In this document: positions 8,713 to 17,689 of the stretch, in pieces | Numbering within the stretch: position 1 is the first letter of the stretch | Layout: the number at the start of each line of letters is the position of its first letter | NCBI GenBank assembly: GCA_963692955.1 | Contig: OY843587.1 | Coordinates: 248,001-312,000 of the forward strand | DNA from: UBA5158 sp963692955 | GTDB taxonomy: Bacteria; Pseudomonadota; Gammaproteobacteria; DSM-16500 | Direction of reading: 5' to 3' | Length of the DNA: 64,000 bases | The notes under the pieces: generated by a model | Seen by the model: the letters and a program-made list of their open reading frames with translations, nothing else | What the model was told of the DNA's origin: nothing | Database searches by the model: none | Made by a program: the position numbers and the translations under genes

Positions 8713-9606
8713 ATGATAACTGTCATCAATGAACAACCCGTGGCCTCCGGGATGAAACCCGTTCCCACGCCCCCACCCGAAGACGATGGCGACGCTTCGA
8801 TCGCCAACGCGATTACTCATTACAATCCTACTACCCAATTACTGTTGTCTAGTAAGTTGATTGCGCATACTTCCAGCGCGGGTTTAAATCCGTTGGTGGA
8901 CGCGGCGGCTTATCTTTTTTCCGTGATGGGAAAACTGAAACACATCAAGTCCTACCGCGATTTTAAAAAATTACAAACCGAACTCGTGCATGAAATCGAA
9001 GTCTTTCAACAAAACGCGGCTGCCAATTGCAGCCACTCGCAATACGCCGCGGAATATATTTCCGTCGCGCGTTACGCGATTTGCGTGACCTTAGACGATA
9101 TTATTTCCGACACACCTTGGGGCAGCCAAGGCGCTTGGGAAAAATATAATTTATTGACGGCGTTTAATCAGGCCGCCATTTCACGCGATAGTTTTTTTAT
9201 TATTTTGGAACGCTTAGTGCGCGATCCGGATATTTATATCGAAGTGATGGAATTCATGTATATCTGTTTGAGCTTAGGGTTCAAAGCGCACCATAACCGC
9301 ACGACCTTCAGCCAAGAACAATTAGAGCAAATTATCAATGCGCTCTACAAAAGAATCCGGGCTTACCGCGGTAATTTTAGTAAAATTTTATCACCCTATC
9401 AAATCAAACCGCGCGCGGCGAAAAACACTAACGCCACCAAAAAAATCCCTGTCTGGATCGTCGTGCTACTGTCGGTGAATTTCTTAGCGGCGCTGTTCGC
9501 TGGCGCAAAATATTTTCTGGACCGATCCTCTAATCAAGTCTACAACAATTTAATTCAAACGGAAAAATCGGTACCTTATGAAACGCATACTGACACGCCT
9601 AAATAA
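8713..9606 (+). CDS. dotU: DotU/IcmH-family type IVB secretion inner-membrane protein
   Basis: 297 residues from ATG 8713, preferred over an in-frame ATG at 8662 because only the former has a plausible upstream site (TAGGGA). Family-specific segments are NPLVDAAAYLF, ARYAICVTLDDIISDTPWG and MEFMYICLSLGF, all hallmarks of the DotU/TssL cytoplasmic domain. The single transmembrane helix sits at the C-terminus (about 247-268), with a short periplasmic tail, as in DotU. The N-terminus is Pro/Asp-rich. DotU pairs with IcmF to stabilise the Dot/Icm complex; the homologues TssL and TssM belong to type VI systems. No other T4BSS or T6SS gene is in the window. It overlaps icmF by 29 bp. Confidence 0.85.
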   Translation: MITVINEQPVASGMKPVPTPPPEDDGDASIANAITHYNPTTQLLLSSKLIAHTSSAGLNPLVDAAAYLFSVMGKLKHIKSYRDFKKLQTELVHEIEVFQQNAAANCSHSQYAAEYISVARYAICVTLDDIISDTPWGSQGAWEKYNLLTAFNQAAISRDSFFIILERLVRDPDIYIEVMEFMYICLSLGFKAHHNRTTFSQEQLEQIINALYKRIRAYRGNFSKILSPYQIKPRAAKNTNATKKIPVWIVVLLSVNFLAALFAGAKYFLDRSSNQVYNNLIQTEKSVPYETHTDTPK

Positions 9607-11023
9607 ACAGAGGTACAAAAAGGAAATTATTCTTTTCGCCGCTTTTCTTTTTAGCTCTTCGTTAATTTGGCTCATTGGCCCACACGTTAAATTCGGCCAC
9701 CACGCGCCGCTGTACACCGCGGGCAGCAGGCTATTCGTCATCGCGTTATTGTATGCCGCGCTGTTGACGAAATATTTATTAAGCCGCCGTAAACCAGCCG
9801 TCACAGAATTCAGTCTCGATCATAGACCGGTAGAACAAATTTTTTCTGCGCCCATGACGCGCCGCCAACAACTCGCTTTTTTTATCGAAAAATTAGTTAC
9901 CCCCGGCAATGCGCAAATTAAATTAAATAAACTGCCTTGGTTTTTAGTCATCGGCCCCACCGGCAGCGGTAAATCGGCGTTAATGAATAATTCGCAAATT
10001 AGTTACATCCCCAAAAATCGCGTCGCGCCAGAATCCCTGGATGACATCGCCAATAATGGCGCGTGCGAATGGTGGCTGACCCAAGACGCCGTCTTGCTGG
10101 ATGGCCCGAAAAATTATTTAACCTCGACGCCGGACAATGCATGGCAAACGCTGTTTACCCGCAAATGGCGCGGCAAAAATACTTTAAGCGGCGTCATCGT
10201 CACGTTGCCGCTGTCGGATTTAATCGAAGCTAATACCCGCGGCCGCTTAGTGGAACACTTAAAAAACCGCATCAACGAATTGAAAGAAAAATTTGGCGCG
10301 GAGCTACCGTTTTATTTCACGTTAACTAAATGTGATTTATTGCCTGGTTTTTTAGACTTTTTTGCGCATAGCGGCACGGATGAATTAGGGCAGGCGTGGG
10401 GCATTTCGCTGCCGGCGCACACCCCATTAGTCGAGACGTTCACGAACCGCTTCAACGCGTTAATTAAGCGCTTAAACAAACAATTAATTTGGCGTTTGCA
10501 TCAAGAGCGCGGCGCTTACGAACGCGTGTTCATCAAAGACTTCCCGTTGCAAGTCGAACGTTTAAAAGAAATTTTAATCGACGTGCTGCAAATTATCACG
10601 TTGTCAGGTAATACGTTTTCCCTGCAGGGAGTGTACTTAACGAGCGCCGTACAGCAAAGCGCGCCGGACGCGCCGCGCGAGCGCACCATTGAAATGGAAA
10701 CCAACTTAAGTGTGCCGGCGCTGCAAATCATGCGCGTGCCGGCGATGCCTAGCCGTTCGTATTTCATCCGCCAGTTTCTCTTGCAAGGGTTGGCGATGAA
10801 CTATGGCCGCACGCCGAGAATTTGGCAGCGGCGCCCCGTGATTTATGGTATTTGCGCCAGCACGATCACTTTGACGATCGCGTTTTTAGGTTACGATATT
10901 TTTTATAGCAAAGAAAAAATGTTAGCGATGCAAGACACCGTTGTCTCGACGTTCAACATCGTTGTACCGCAAGACCAACCACAAGAACGCCAAATAGGAG
11001 ATTCATTAACAGTTGTCAGTTAA
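9578..11023 (+). CDS. icmF: IcmF/TssM-family protein lacking the periplasmic domain
   Basis: 481 residues, about half the usual length of IcmF/TssM (roughly 970-1200). Seen: two N-terminal transmembrane helices (about 18-34 and 49-67), the conserved linker LPWFLVIGPTGSGKS with Walker A at 126-133, the IcmF GTPase-like domain (GVIVTLPLSDL, PFYFTLTKCDLLPGF), and a third transmembrane helix (about 424-442). The chain then stops about 38 residues beyond that helix, so the large periplasmic domain is absent, and no downstream frame encodes it. It starts inside the end of dotU. This may be a lineage-specific short form or a decayed gene; the open frame shows no internal stops. Confidence 0.82.
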   Translation: MKRILTRLNKQRYKKEIILFAAFLFSSSLIWLIGPHVKFGHHAPLYTAGSRLFVIALLYAALLTKYLLSRRKPAVTEFSLDHRPVEQIFSAPMTRRQQLAFFIEKLVTPGNAQIKLNKLPWFLVIGPTGSGKSALMNNSQISYIPKNRVAPESLDDIANNGACEWWLTQDAVLLDGPKNYLTSTPDNAWQTLFTRKWRGKNTLSGVIVTLPLSDLIEANTRGRLVEHLKNRINELKEKFGAELPFYFTLTKCDLLPGFLDFFAHSGTDELGQAWGISLPAHTPLVETFTNRFNALIKRLNKQLIWRLHQERGAYERVFIKDFPLQVERLKEILIDVLQIITLSGNTFSLQGVYLTSAVQQSAPDAPRERTIEMETNLSVPALQIMRVPAMPSRSYFIRQFLLQGLAMNYGRTPRIWQRRPVIYGICASTITLTIAFLGYDIFYSKEKMLAMQDTVVSTFNIVVPQDQPQERQIGDSLTVVS

Positions 11024-11077
11024 CACGACTTGATTATACCATTTAATTATTAAACTACTGTGAAGAGGGATACTACC

Positions 11078-12034
11078 ATGTCCATATTAGAAGAAGTTGG
11101 ATCCGCGCGCGGGCCTGATAAAAACCAAGTCTTCGAGGCTTATGAAGAACTGTTAAATAAATTAAGCAATACCAAACCCGCGCCGACCGCCGAAGAAAAA
11201 AAAGTCGTGGAAGAAAAAAAGCAAGTCGTGGAAACGGCCGTGAAAGAAGCCAGTGACGGCGATGAACTTGCCAAACATTTAATCGCGTTGAAAACCAAAT
11301 TAAATAAAGATTTGGACGACGTTGAAGTGAAGTTACTCGCGGAACAAAAGAAATTCGCGACAATCCAACAAGCCATCGGCATTCAAAGCAAAAAGCTCGA
11401 TGAACTTTACAATATCGTTCCGCAAGCCGATACCTTAGCGGCGTTGATCGCGGCGCACAAAGAAAAAAGCGTGACGCTGGAACAAGAGATCAATCAAAAA
11501 CGCGCGCTGTGGGCGAAAGAACAAGAGACCACCGAAAATTTACGTAAAGATCAAGAAGCGCATTTGATTAGAACGCGCCAACGCGAAGAAGAAAATTATC
11601 TGTATAACCGCGATATTTTCCGCCGCAAAGAGCAAGAAGAATATGAAATACAAAAGAAGCAATTAGAACAAGAGCTTAACGCGAAACGTTTAACGCTGGA
11701 AGAATCATTCCGCGAGCGCGAAGCGAAAATGACAATGCGTGAAACGACCATCCTCGCGCGCGAAGATGAAATCCAAAAAATAAATGAAGAAATCCACAAC
11801 TTTCCGGAACGCATTCAAGCCGCGACGCAAGAAGCCGAAAAAATTCTCGGCGATAAATTGGCGATCAAGTACGAATACGAAGCTAAACTCTTGCAAAAAG
11901 AATTTGAAGTGGAACGCCAATACCATAAGCAAGCGCTGGCCGAATTAGAAAGAAAGATCGAACATTTAGAAACGTTGAACTATTCTTTCAAACCGATAGC
12001 TTACAATACGACTACCGCGCCGACAGAAGTATAA
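11078..12034 (+). CDS. Long coiled-coil protein downstream of dotU-icmF
   Basis: 318 residues from ATG 11078, chosen for the upstream AGAGGGA ribosome site. Almost the whole chain from about residue 35 to 300 is highly charged, Glu/Lys/Gln-rich heptad-like helix (for example EEKKVVEEKKQVVE and REREAKMTMRETTI). It has no signal peptide or membrane segment, so it is predicted cytoplasmic. I do not recognise the family. It lies 54 bp after icmF and is closed by an intrinsic terminator, so it is probably the third gene of the dotU-icmF operon and a candidate partner of that membrane pair. Confidence 0.75.
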   Translation: MSILEEVGSARGPDKNQVFEAYEELLNKLSNTKPAPTAEEKKVVEEKKQVVETAVKEASDGDELAKHLIALKTKLNKDLDDVEVKLLAEQKKFATIQQAIGIQSKKLDELYNIVPQADTLAALIAAHKEKSVTLEQEINQKRALWAKEQETTENLRKDQEAHLIRTRQREEENYLYNRDIFRRKEQEEYEIQKKQLEQELNAKRLTLEESFREREAKMTMRETTILAREDEIQKINEEIHNFPERIQAATQEAEKILGDKLAIKYEYEAKLLQKEFEVERQYHKQALAELERKIEHLETLNYSFKPIAYNTTTAPTEV

Positions 12035-12046
12035 GCGCTGCAATAA

Positions 12047-12076
12047 AGAGGGCGGCTGACATGGCCGCCTTTTTTA
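12047..12076 (+). terminator. Rho-independent terminator of the dotU-icmF operon
   Basis: GGCGGC (12051-12056) pairs with GCCGCC (12064-12069) around a 7-nt loop, extended by A-T/G-T pairs, followed by a run of six or more T. It starts 13 bp after the coiled-coil gene stop. Confidence 0.9.
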
Positions 12077-12102
12077 TTAATTAAAATTAGGGGTTGGGGC
12101 GA

Positions 12103-12196
12103 ATCGTAGCCTGTCTGCAGCAAAGTGGTATACAGGAAACCGGCATTTGAATTTGTACATTTCCCCGTATTTCGCTGCGCTGTATGCGGAATACGA
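12103..12196. repeat. Dispersed palindromic repeat, copy 1
   Basis: About 94 bp beginning ATCGTAGCCTGTCTGCAGC and ending TGCGCTGTATGCGGAATACG. The outer arms are imperfect inverted repeats around an AT-rich centre, and the sequence resembles copy 2 at 35729-35818 in order and arm sequence. It looks like a REP/MITE-type non-coding element in the gap after the dotU-icmF operon. Confidence 0.7.
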
Positions 12197-12238
12197 GTAA
12201 ATAACGTAATACGGATAACGTTATATTACGTTAAATAA

Positions 12239-12919
12239 TCAGCTATTATCGCTAAGGGTGAAATGTTCAACAAACCAATTTTGCGTAAGCTCCGCGGCTT
12301 TGTCTAACGTACCGGATTCTTCGAATAAATGCGTGGCGCCAGGAATAATTTCCAAACGTTTTGTCACTGACAGCATTTGCATGGCTTTTTCATTCATCTC
12401 AACGACTGGATGATCATTTTCACCGACGATCAATAATGTGGGCGCTAACACTAACGGCAATAAATCGCCGGCTAAATCCGGCCGCCCACCACGCGAGACG
12501 ACCGCTTTTACCACATTCGACTTCTTCGCCGCCGCGACTAAGGCAGCACCGGCGCCGGTGCTCGCGCCGAAATAGCCAACCGGTAAACCATGCGCGAGTG
12601 GCTGTTGCACTAACCAATTGGTAACGGCAATTAAACGCGACGCCAAGAACGGAATGTCGAAACGGTAATTCAAGGTTTTCAAATCATCGCGCTCTTCTTC
12701 TGGCGTTAATAAGTCAAATAACAGGGTGGCGAGCTTCGCTTCATTTAGCACTTTGGCGACCATTTGATTACGTGAGCTAGCACGGCCGCTGCCGCTGCCG
12801 TGCGCGAATAACACGATACCTTGCGCATCTTTGGGAACATAAAGCAGTCCTTCTATCGTTTGTTCGCCAGCGGGAATAGTTAAGCGTTGTTCCGCGGGGG
12901 TAGAAATATTCGTCATCAT
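12239..12919 (-). CDS. Alpha/beta hydrolase, dienelactone-hydrolase-like
   Basis: 226 residues with the alpha/beta-hydrolase fold pattern: oxyanion-loop HGSGSGR, nucleophile elbow GASTGAG (Ser), acid region VGENDHPV and a late His in GATHLFEE, so a complete Ser-Asp-His triad is visible. No signal peptide. The substrate is unknown. It overlaps the upstream phosphoribosyltransferase gene by 4 bp (ATGA). The same two domains are found adjacent or fused in other bacteria, which supports a shared but undefined role. Confidence 0.88.
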   Translation of the reverse strand: MMTNISTPAEQRLTIPAGEQTIEGLLYVPKDAQGIVLFAHGSGSGRASSRNQMVAKVLNEAKLATLLFDLLTPEEERDDLKTLNYRFDIPFLASRLIAVTNWLVQQPLAHGLPVGYFGASTGAGAALVAAAKKSNVVKAVVSRGGRPDLAGDLLPLVLAPTLLIVGENDHPVVEMNEKAMQMLSVTKRLEIIPGATHLFEESGTLDKAAELTQNWFVEHFTLSDNS

Positions 12920-13584
12920 TTACTCCTTGTTTTATCGACTGATTGCTCTAGAGATCGTTTTAATAGAGCATGCACTTCACTATCCTCGGTTTGCGTGAAA
13001 TCATCATAATGCGCACCTACCGCGTAAAAATGTTCTGGCAGCCACGGACAAATTACTTCATCCGCTATCATCACCATTTTTTTACCCATCGTTGCTTCTG
13101 CGACCGGCACCGCGATCACGATCAACTGTGGATCGAATTGCCGTAACGCTTTCACTGCGACGCGCATACTCGCGCCCGTCGCGATGCCGTCATCTACTAG
13201 TATAACGGCCTTGTCCTTGAGTTCCAAAGGCGCGCGGCTACCGCGATAAATGCTTTCCCGCCGCTTTAATTCTAAGGTCTCGGCCTGCACCACGCGGGCT
13301 AATTCCTCCGCCGTCACTTGCTCATCGAGCATCACATCTTCATTCAAAACTTCCGCGCCGCCCGTGGCGATCGCCCCCATCGCTAATTCTTTATGACGGG
13401 GCACGCCAAGCTTTCGCACGATAAACACATCTAAGGGCAAACACAGGCTGCTCGCGACTTCGTAAGCCACCGGCACACCACCGCGCGGCAACGCTAACAC
13501 AATCGCGTCCTGACGCTTAGCGTAGGCTTGCAGCAGTGCAGCCAGTACTCGGCCTGCCGCATGTCTGTCGGCATATTTTTCCAT
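12916..13584 (-). CDS. Phosphoribosyltransferase-family protein
   Basis: 222-residue type I PRTase. The PRPP-binding loop is VILVDDGIATGASM (near residue 130), and the flexible-loop segment LPRGGVPVAYEVA and the IVRKLGVPRHKELAMGA block are conserved in the stand-alone PRTase/erythromycin-esterase-associated group. Its base substrate is not known. It is the first gene of a two-gene leftward unit with the dienelactone-hydrolase-like gene. The purine or pyrimidine specificity cannot be read from the sequence. Confidence 0.87.
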   Translation of the reverse strand: MEKYADRHAAGRVLAALLQAYAKRQDAIVLALPRGGVPVAYEVASSLCLPLDVFIVRKLGVPRHKELAMGAIATGGAEVLNEDVMLDEQVTAEELARVVQAETLELKRRESIYRGSRAPLELKDKAVILVDDGIATGASMRVAVKALRQFDPQLIVIAVPVAEATMGKKMVMIADEVICPWLPEHFYAVGAHYDDFTQTEDSEVHALLKRSLEQSVDKTRSK

Positions 13585-13712
13585 TCTATTTTTCCATTAG
13601 TTGCAACAGTGTAACGCTAAACGCGAGTGGACTAAACTCTGCAAAGAATCTTGACAAAAAATTGTTTAAAAGTAACAATTCTGATTTTGATAAATACGCA
13701 AAGGTGCACACG

Positions 13713-14447
13713 ATGCCTCACTCACACGACCACGGACACAGTCATGGACATAGTCATGCTCATGGTGCCGGTAAAAAAGATTTCTGGACCAAATGGAACC
13801 AACTTGGAGAATATGTCGATGCGTTAGGTACGGCGTATTTTTTCGAGGGAACGGTCGACAATATTAAAGACCTGATCGAATTCGCGATGGGGAATTATGA
13901 TCCTGAAAATGAATCCAACGTTTATAAGTATACGCTCACTGGGATTAGTTTCGCCTCGGCGATGGTGTTGGCGTATGGCGCGGCTTATTGTCATGGGATT
14001 TTGAATCAACAATATCAAGATCCAGAACAGGCGGCGGAAGAAGAACAGCATGAACGTGAAATTCCGCAAGATCGCGCGTATCAACCGCTAAAAGGTGAAG
14101 AGAAAGAAGAAGCCGATCCTGCGGCGTTGGGAGCTGGCGAGCCAGCTGTGCAGCCGGATGTTGAACCGCATAATCCACCCGTGTTAACTAGCACGCAAAA
14201 AATGCTTTTGACCGCGGATGGCATTTGTCACGGCGCGGGTAAAGCAGGTACGTTTATGGGCTTGGCGAATTCATTTTTATCTTTTGCGACACCTGGGATT
14301 TCTAATTCGCCTGGCGTGAGAGTGACATTACAAGTGGTTGGCACTTTCTTTGGCGTGGGTGCGGCCGTGGCGGAAGTGAGAACGTGTAGGAAGTCTTTGT
14401 TGAATCATAATATGGCGGTGCAGGCACGGTATGGACATGGAAATTAG
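13713..14447 (+). CDS. Unknown His-rich protein with hydrophobic segments
   Basis: 244 residues from ATG 13713, chosen for an AAGGTG ribosome site 8 bp upstream and because the His-rich start then forms the N-terminus; a longer in-frame extension to 13536 would overlap the divergent PRTase gene and looks non-coding. Residues 2-17 are a His/Gly/Ser cluster (HDHGHSHGHSHAHG), a likely metal-binding tail. Hydrophobic segments near 80-100 and 195-230, with conserved-looking Gly/Ala faces, suggest membrane association. An acidic Glu/Pro-rich linker lies between them. The family is not recognised. The 3' end is duplicated just downstream. Confidence 0.6.
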   Translation: MPHSHDHGHSHGHSHAHGAGKKDFWTKWNQLGEYVDALGTAYFFEGTVDNIKDLIEFAMGNYDPENESNVYKYTLTGISFASAMVLAYGAAYCHGILNQQYQDPEQAAEEEQHEREIPQDRAYQPLKGEEKEEADPAALGAGEPAVQPDVEPHNPPVLTSTQKMLLTADGICHGAGKAGTFMGLANSFLSFATPGISNSPGVRVTLQVVGTFFGVGAAVAEVRTCRKSLLNHNMAVQARYGHGN

Positions 14448-14457
14448 AATTTAAAAT

Positions 14458-14490
14458 TGTTGGGTTTCGCTGCGCTCTAAACTTGTCTAC
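14458..14490. repeat. Short dispersed repeat, left copy flanking a gene remnant
   Basis: TGTTGGGTTTCGCTGCGCTC followed by TAAACTTGTCTAC. It is in the same orientation as 14611-14642 (TGTTGGactgCGCTGCGttta...CTAC), and the CGCTGCGCT core is shared with the larger repeats at 12.1 and 35.7 kb. Confidence 0.6.
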
Positions 14491-14608
14491 TTTCTTTGGC
14501 GTGGGTGCGGCAGTAGCGGAAGTGAGAACCTGTAGAAAATCTTTGTTGAATCATAATAAAGCGGAACAGTGTGCTGTTGAAACGCAGCGGCTTAGGCATT
14601 CGCATTGA
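14489..14608 (+). pseudogene. Remnant: duplicated 3' end of the His-rich gene
   Basis: Forty codons ending in TGA read TFFGVGAAVAEVRTCRKSLL and then NHNKAEQ in the same frame as the last part of the preceding gene, whose end is TFFGVGAAVAEVRTCRKSLL and then NHNMAVQ. Nucleotide identity is high over about 75 bp, after which the tails diverge. There is no start and no upstream portion; instead a repeat abuts the first codon. This is the tail of a second paralogue whose front was lost. Confidence 0.8.
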
Positions 14609-14610
14609 GA

Positions 14611-14642
14611 TGTTGGACTGCGCTGCGTTTAGCCCTACCTAC
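14611..14642. repeat. Short dispersed repeat, right copy
   Basis: TGTTGGACTGCGCTGCGTTT followed by AGCCCTACCTAC, a direct-orientation relative of 14458-14490. It overlaps the last codons of mnmE on the other strand (the stop is at 14639). Confidence 0.55.
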
Positions 14643-15988
14643 TTGCCGACGCAAAAGCTTGAAAAAATTCTGCCTAGCAAATCATCGGAATGAAATTCGC
14701 CGGTGATTTCGCCTAACGCGTGCTGAGCTTGGCGTAAATCTTCTGCTAACAATTCACCGGCGCGGTGTTCTTGCAATTGATGTTGGCCTTGCAACATTAA
14801 TTGTTTCGCGCGCGCTAACGCGTCTAAATGACGGCGGCGCGCCGAAAAAATTCCTTCTCCATCCGCGTGAAAACCAACACTTGCTTTGATGTGGTTTTTC
14901 AATAAATCCAAACCGATATTTTTTTTCGCGGATAACGCGATGATGGTAGCCTGCGCGCCTGGCGTTAGGCTCGGCTCTTCTTCGGTTAGATCGATTTTAT
15001 TGCGCACGACGATGACCGCGGTTTTTTTCGATATGTCGGGCATCAGCTGCGTGTAATCTTCTTCCGGGTGCGTGGCGTCTGTCACCACTAATAATAAATC
15101 CGCTTTAGCGATTTCCGCGCGCGCGCGGCGTATGCCTTCTTGTTCGACGGGATCGATACTGTCACGCAAGCCGGCGGTGTCGATGATGTGCAGCGGCATG
15201 CCGTCCAACGTAATTAATTCACGCAAAACATCACGCGTCGTGCCGGGGATGTCGGTGACGATCGCGCTGTCTTTGCCGCTTAAACAATTGAGTAAACTGG
15301 ATTTGCCGACGTTGGGTTTGCCCGCGATGACTAACACGATACCGTCACGCAGCAAACTGCCTTGGCTAGCGTTGTCTTCGATACGTTGCAAAGCCGCGAT
15401 GGCCGCGGTTAAATCCGTCGCCACTTGTTGGTCGCCTAAAAAATCAATTTCTTCTTCAGCGAAATCGATCGCGGCTTCTACATATTGCCGCAAGTGAATG
15501 ATGGCTTCGACCAGCGTGTGAATTTGCCGCGAAAATTCGCCTTGCAACGAACGCAGCGCCGAGCGCGCCGCTTGTTCGGAAGACGCGTCGATCAAATCCG
15601 CGATCGCTTCGGCTTGGGCTAAATCCAATTTATCATTTAAAAACGAACGTTCGGAAAATTCCCCCGGCCGCGCCAGGCGCGCGCCATTTTTCAAGACTTC
15701 GCGTATCACCATATCGACTACCGCGGGACTTGCGTGGCCTTGCAATTCCAACACATCTTCACCGGTCGCCGTATTTGGCCCGGGATAAAATATCGCGACG
15801 CCTTCGTCTAAAGGAATTTTTTCAGCGTTGTAAAAAGAGGAAAACATGGCAAGCCGCGGCGTGGGCATTTTTTTCAGCATGGCGGCGGCGATGTTAGGAA
15901 CTAAAGATCCAGATATACGCGTGATCGCGATACCACCGCGTCCTGCAGGCGTTGCTCGGGCAACTATGGTATCGGTCAGTGTCTTCAC
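14639..15988 (-). CDS. mnmE: MnmE (TrmE), tRNA modification GTPase
   Basis: 449 residues, normal length. N-terminal folate-binding domain; then an embedded Ras-like G domain with G1 GKPNVGKSS (about 222-230), G2 IPGTTRD, G3 DTAGLRD and G4 NKID; and the C-terminal FCVGK, whose cysteine is conserved. With MnmG it modifies U34 of tRNAs. Last gene of the rpmH-rnpA-yidD-yidC-mnmE series, 21 bp after yidC. Confidence 0.98.
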   Translation of the reverse strand: MKTLTDTIVARATPAGRGGIAITRISGSLVPNIAAAMLKKMPTPRLAMFSSFYNAEKIPLDEGVAIFYPGPNTATGEDVLELQGHASPAVVDMVIREVLKNGARLARPGEFSERSFLNDKLDLAQAEAIADLIDASSEQAARSALRSLQGEFSRQIHTLVEAIIHLRQYVEAAIDFAEEEIDFLGDQQVATDLTAAIAALQRIEDNASQGSLLRDGIVLVIAGKPNVGKSSLLNCLSGKDSAIVTDIPGTTRDVLRELITLDGMPLHIIDTAGLRDSIDPVEQEGIRRARAEIAKADLLLVVTDATHPEEDYTQLMPDISKKTAVIVVRNKIDLTEEEPSLTPGAQATIIALSAKKNIGLDLLKNHIKASVGFHADGEGIFSARRRHLDALARAKQLMLQGQHQLQEHRAGELLAEDLRQAQHALGEITGEFHSDDLLGRIFSSFCVGK

Positions 15989-16009
15989 GTTATAAACTTA
16001 TTAGAAAGT

Positions 16010-17689
16010 TTATCGGGATTTTTCATGCAAGGCCATCGACCGCATGATGTACCACTGTTGCAAGAACGACAGTGTGTTATTCACGAACCAGTATAACATT
16101 AAACCCGCGGGGAAACTTAAGAACATCGCGGTGAAGACGACCGGCATGAACATCATGATTTTCGCTTGCACAGGATCCGGCGGCGGCGGACTTAAACGCT
16201 GCTGCATAAACATGGAAATACCCATCAATACCGGCAAAATATAATACGGGTCTTTGGTGGTGAGATCATGAATCCATAAAATAAATGGCGCTTGACGCAG
16301 TTGCACGCTTTCAATCAATACCCAATACAGCGCGAAGAAGACGGGAATTTGAATTAAGATCGGCAAGCAGCCGCTCATCGGATTCACTTTTTCTTTTTTG
16401 TAAAGGTCGATAGTCGCTTGTGTGAATTTGGTTTTATCGTCGCCGTAACGTTCTTTCAATTGATTGATCTTGGGCTGGATTTTTTTCAGCGCGTTCATCG
16501 AACGGTAACTTTTCGCAGAAAGTTTATAAAATAATATTTTAATCACAAGCGTGACTAAAACGATAGACCAACCCCAATTGCCGACGACGCTATAGATTTT
16601 TTGCATCATCCAAAAAATCATGACGGCGATAACGGAGATCACGCCGAAATCGATAGTCAGCGGTAACTTGTCGGAAACTTTTTCTAAGTTAGACGCAATC
16701 GAGGGGCCCGCGTAAAACTTCGCACTCGTCTGCATCGTCGCGCCGGGCGCGACCGTCGTGGCTGGCCCTAACAAACCAATAGTATATAAACCGTCGTTAG
16801 TCACTTTAGAAAAATAATCCGCTTTTAACCCGGCGGCTGGCACCCAAGCGCTCACAAAATAATGCTGCACCATCGCCGCCCACCCACCGCTGACGTTCGT
16901 GAGATCTAAATTCGTATCCAGCATTTGCTTAAACGTAATTTTTTGAAAAGGTTTATCGGGACTAGACACCGCGGCGCCAAAAAATGTCGCCATGCTAACG
17001 ATACCTTTCGTGCTGACCGGCGGGGTATTTTTCCGCATCAATTGTAAATATAAATTTCCGGTCCAGGGTGTTTGCGATTGGTTTTGTAATTGGTAAGCGA
17101 CATCCACTGCATAACTGCCGCGGGTAAAAGTCAACGTCTTCACGACTTTCAAACCGCTGGCATCTTGCCAATGCAATTGCACTTGCAGCGTATTCTGTTG
17201 ATTATCCATGGTGTATTGCGTCTGGTCCGCTGTGTAAACTGCTTGGCCTTTGGAAGAATCAGGTCCAGTACTGCTTAACAAACCACTTTGCGCGATGTAA
17301 CGCGTGTCAGGATTATTATTCAATAATAAAAACGGTGACGTGGAATGCAATTCTTGCGGGTATTTTAAAAGTTGCACTTGCACGATGTCGCCGCCCAACG
17401 CGCTAATTTCCACATTCATCACATCGGTAGCGACATGAATTATTGAAGTGACGGGTGCGACCGGGGCGGTGTTGGTTGCGGGAACGTAATTGGCCGCCGT
17501 AGTGCTCGCCGCATTGCTGCTAGGGACGGCTGGCACATAATTATTATCCGGTGTCGCGGCGGCCTCGTCCGGGGTATTTGCCGTGGTATGCGTATGTTCT
17601 CTATCCCACGCTTGATATAATTGCAGCGTAATCAACAGTAATAATGCGTAGAGCGCGTAACGTAAATAGTCGAACATTTTAGAAGTCAT
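16010..17689 (-). CDS. yidC: YidC membrane protein insertase
   Basis: 559 residues, typical of gammaproteobacterial YidC. An N-terminal signal-anchor helix (about 8-25) is followed by a low-complexity Thr/Ala/Pro/Asn linker (about 35-80), the large periplasmic P1 domain, and the conserved C-terminal five-helix insertase core with the cytoplasmic hairpin (KKIQPKINQLKERYGDD) and MSGCLPILIQIPVF. It inserts proteins into the inner membrane alone or with Sec. Overlaps yidD by 4 bp. Confidence 0.98.
   Translation of the reverse strand: MTSKMFDYLRYALYALLLLITLQLYQAWDREHTHTTANTPDEAAATPDNNYVPAVPSSNAASTTAANYVPATNTAPVAPVTSIIHVATDVMNVEISALGGDIVQVQLLKYPQELHSTSPFLLLNNNPDTRYIAQSGLLSSTGPDSSKGQAVYTADQTQYTMDNQQNTLQVQLHWQDASGLKVVKTLTFTRGSYAVDVAYQLQNQSQTPWTGNLYLQLMRKNTPPVSTKGIVSMATFFGAAVSSPDKPFQKITFKQMLDTNLDLTNVSGGWAAMVQHYFVSAWVPAAGLKADYFSKVTNDGLYTIGLLGPATTVAPGATMQTSAKFYAGPSIASNLEKVSDKLPLTIDFGVISVIAVMIFWMMQKIYSVVGNWGWSIVLVTLVIKILFYKLSAKSYRSMNALKKIQPKINQLKERYGDDKTKFTQATIDLYKKEKVNPMSGCLPILIQIPVFFALYWVLIESVQLRQAPFILWIHDLTTKDPYYILPVLMGISMFMQQRLSPPPPDPVQAKIMMFMPVVFTAMFLSFPAGLMLYWFVNNTLSFLQQWYIMRSMALHEKSR

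Noticed and set aside
8713..11023. Type VI secretion locus (TssL-TssM)
   Set aside because: No tssB, C, D, E, F, G, J or K gene is near; the pair alone, with a Legionellales-like background, fits DotU/IcmF better, although the families are homologous.
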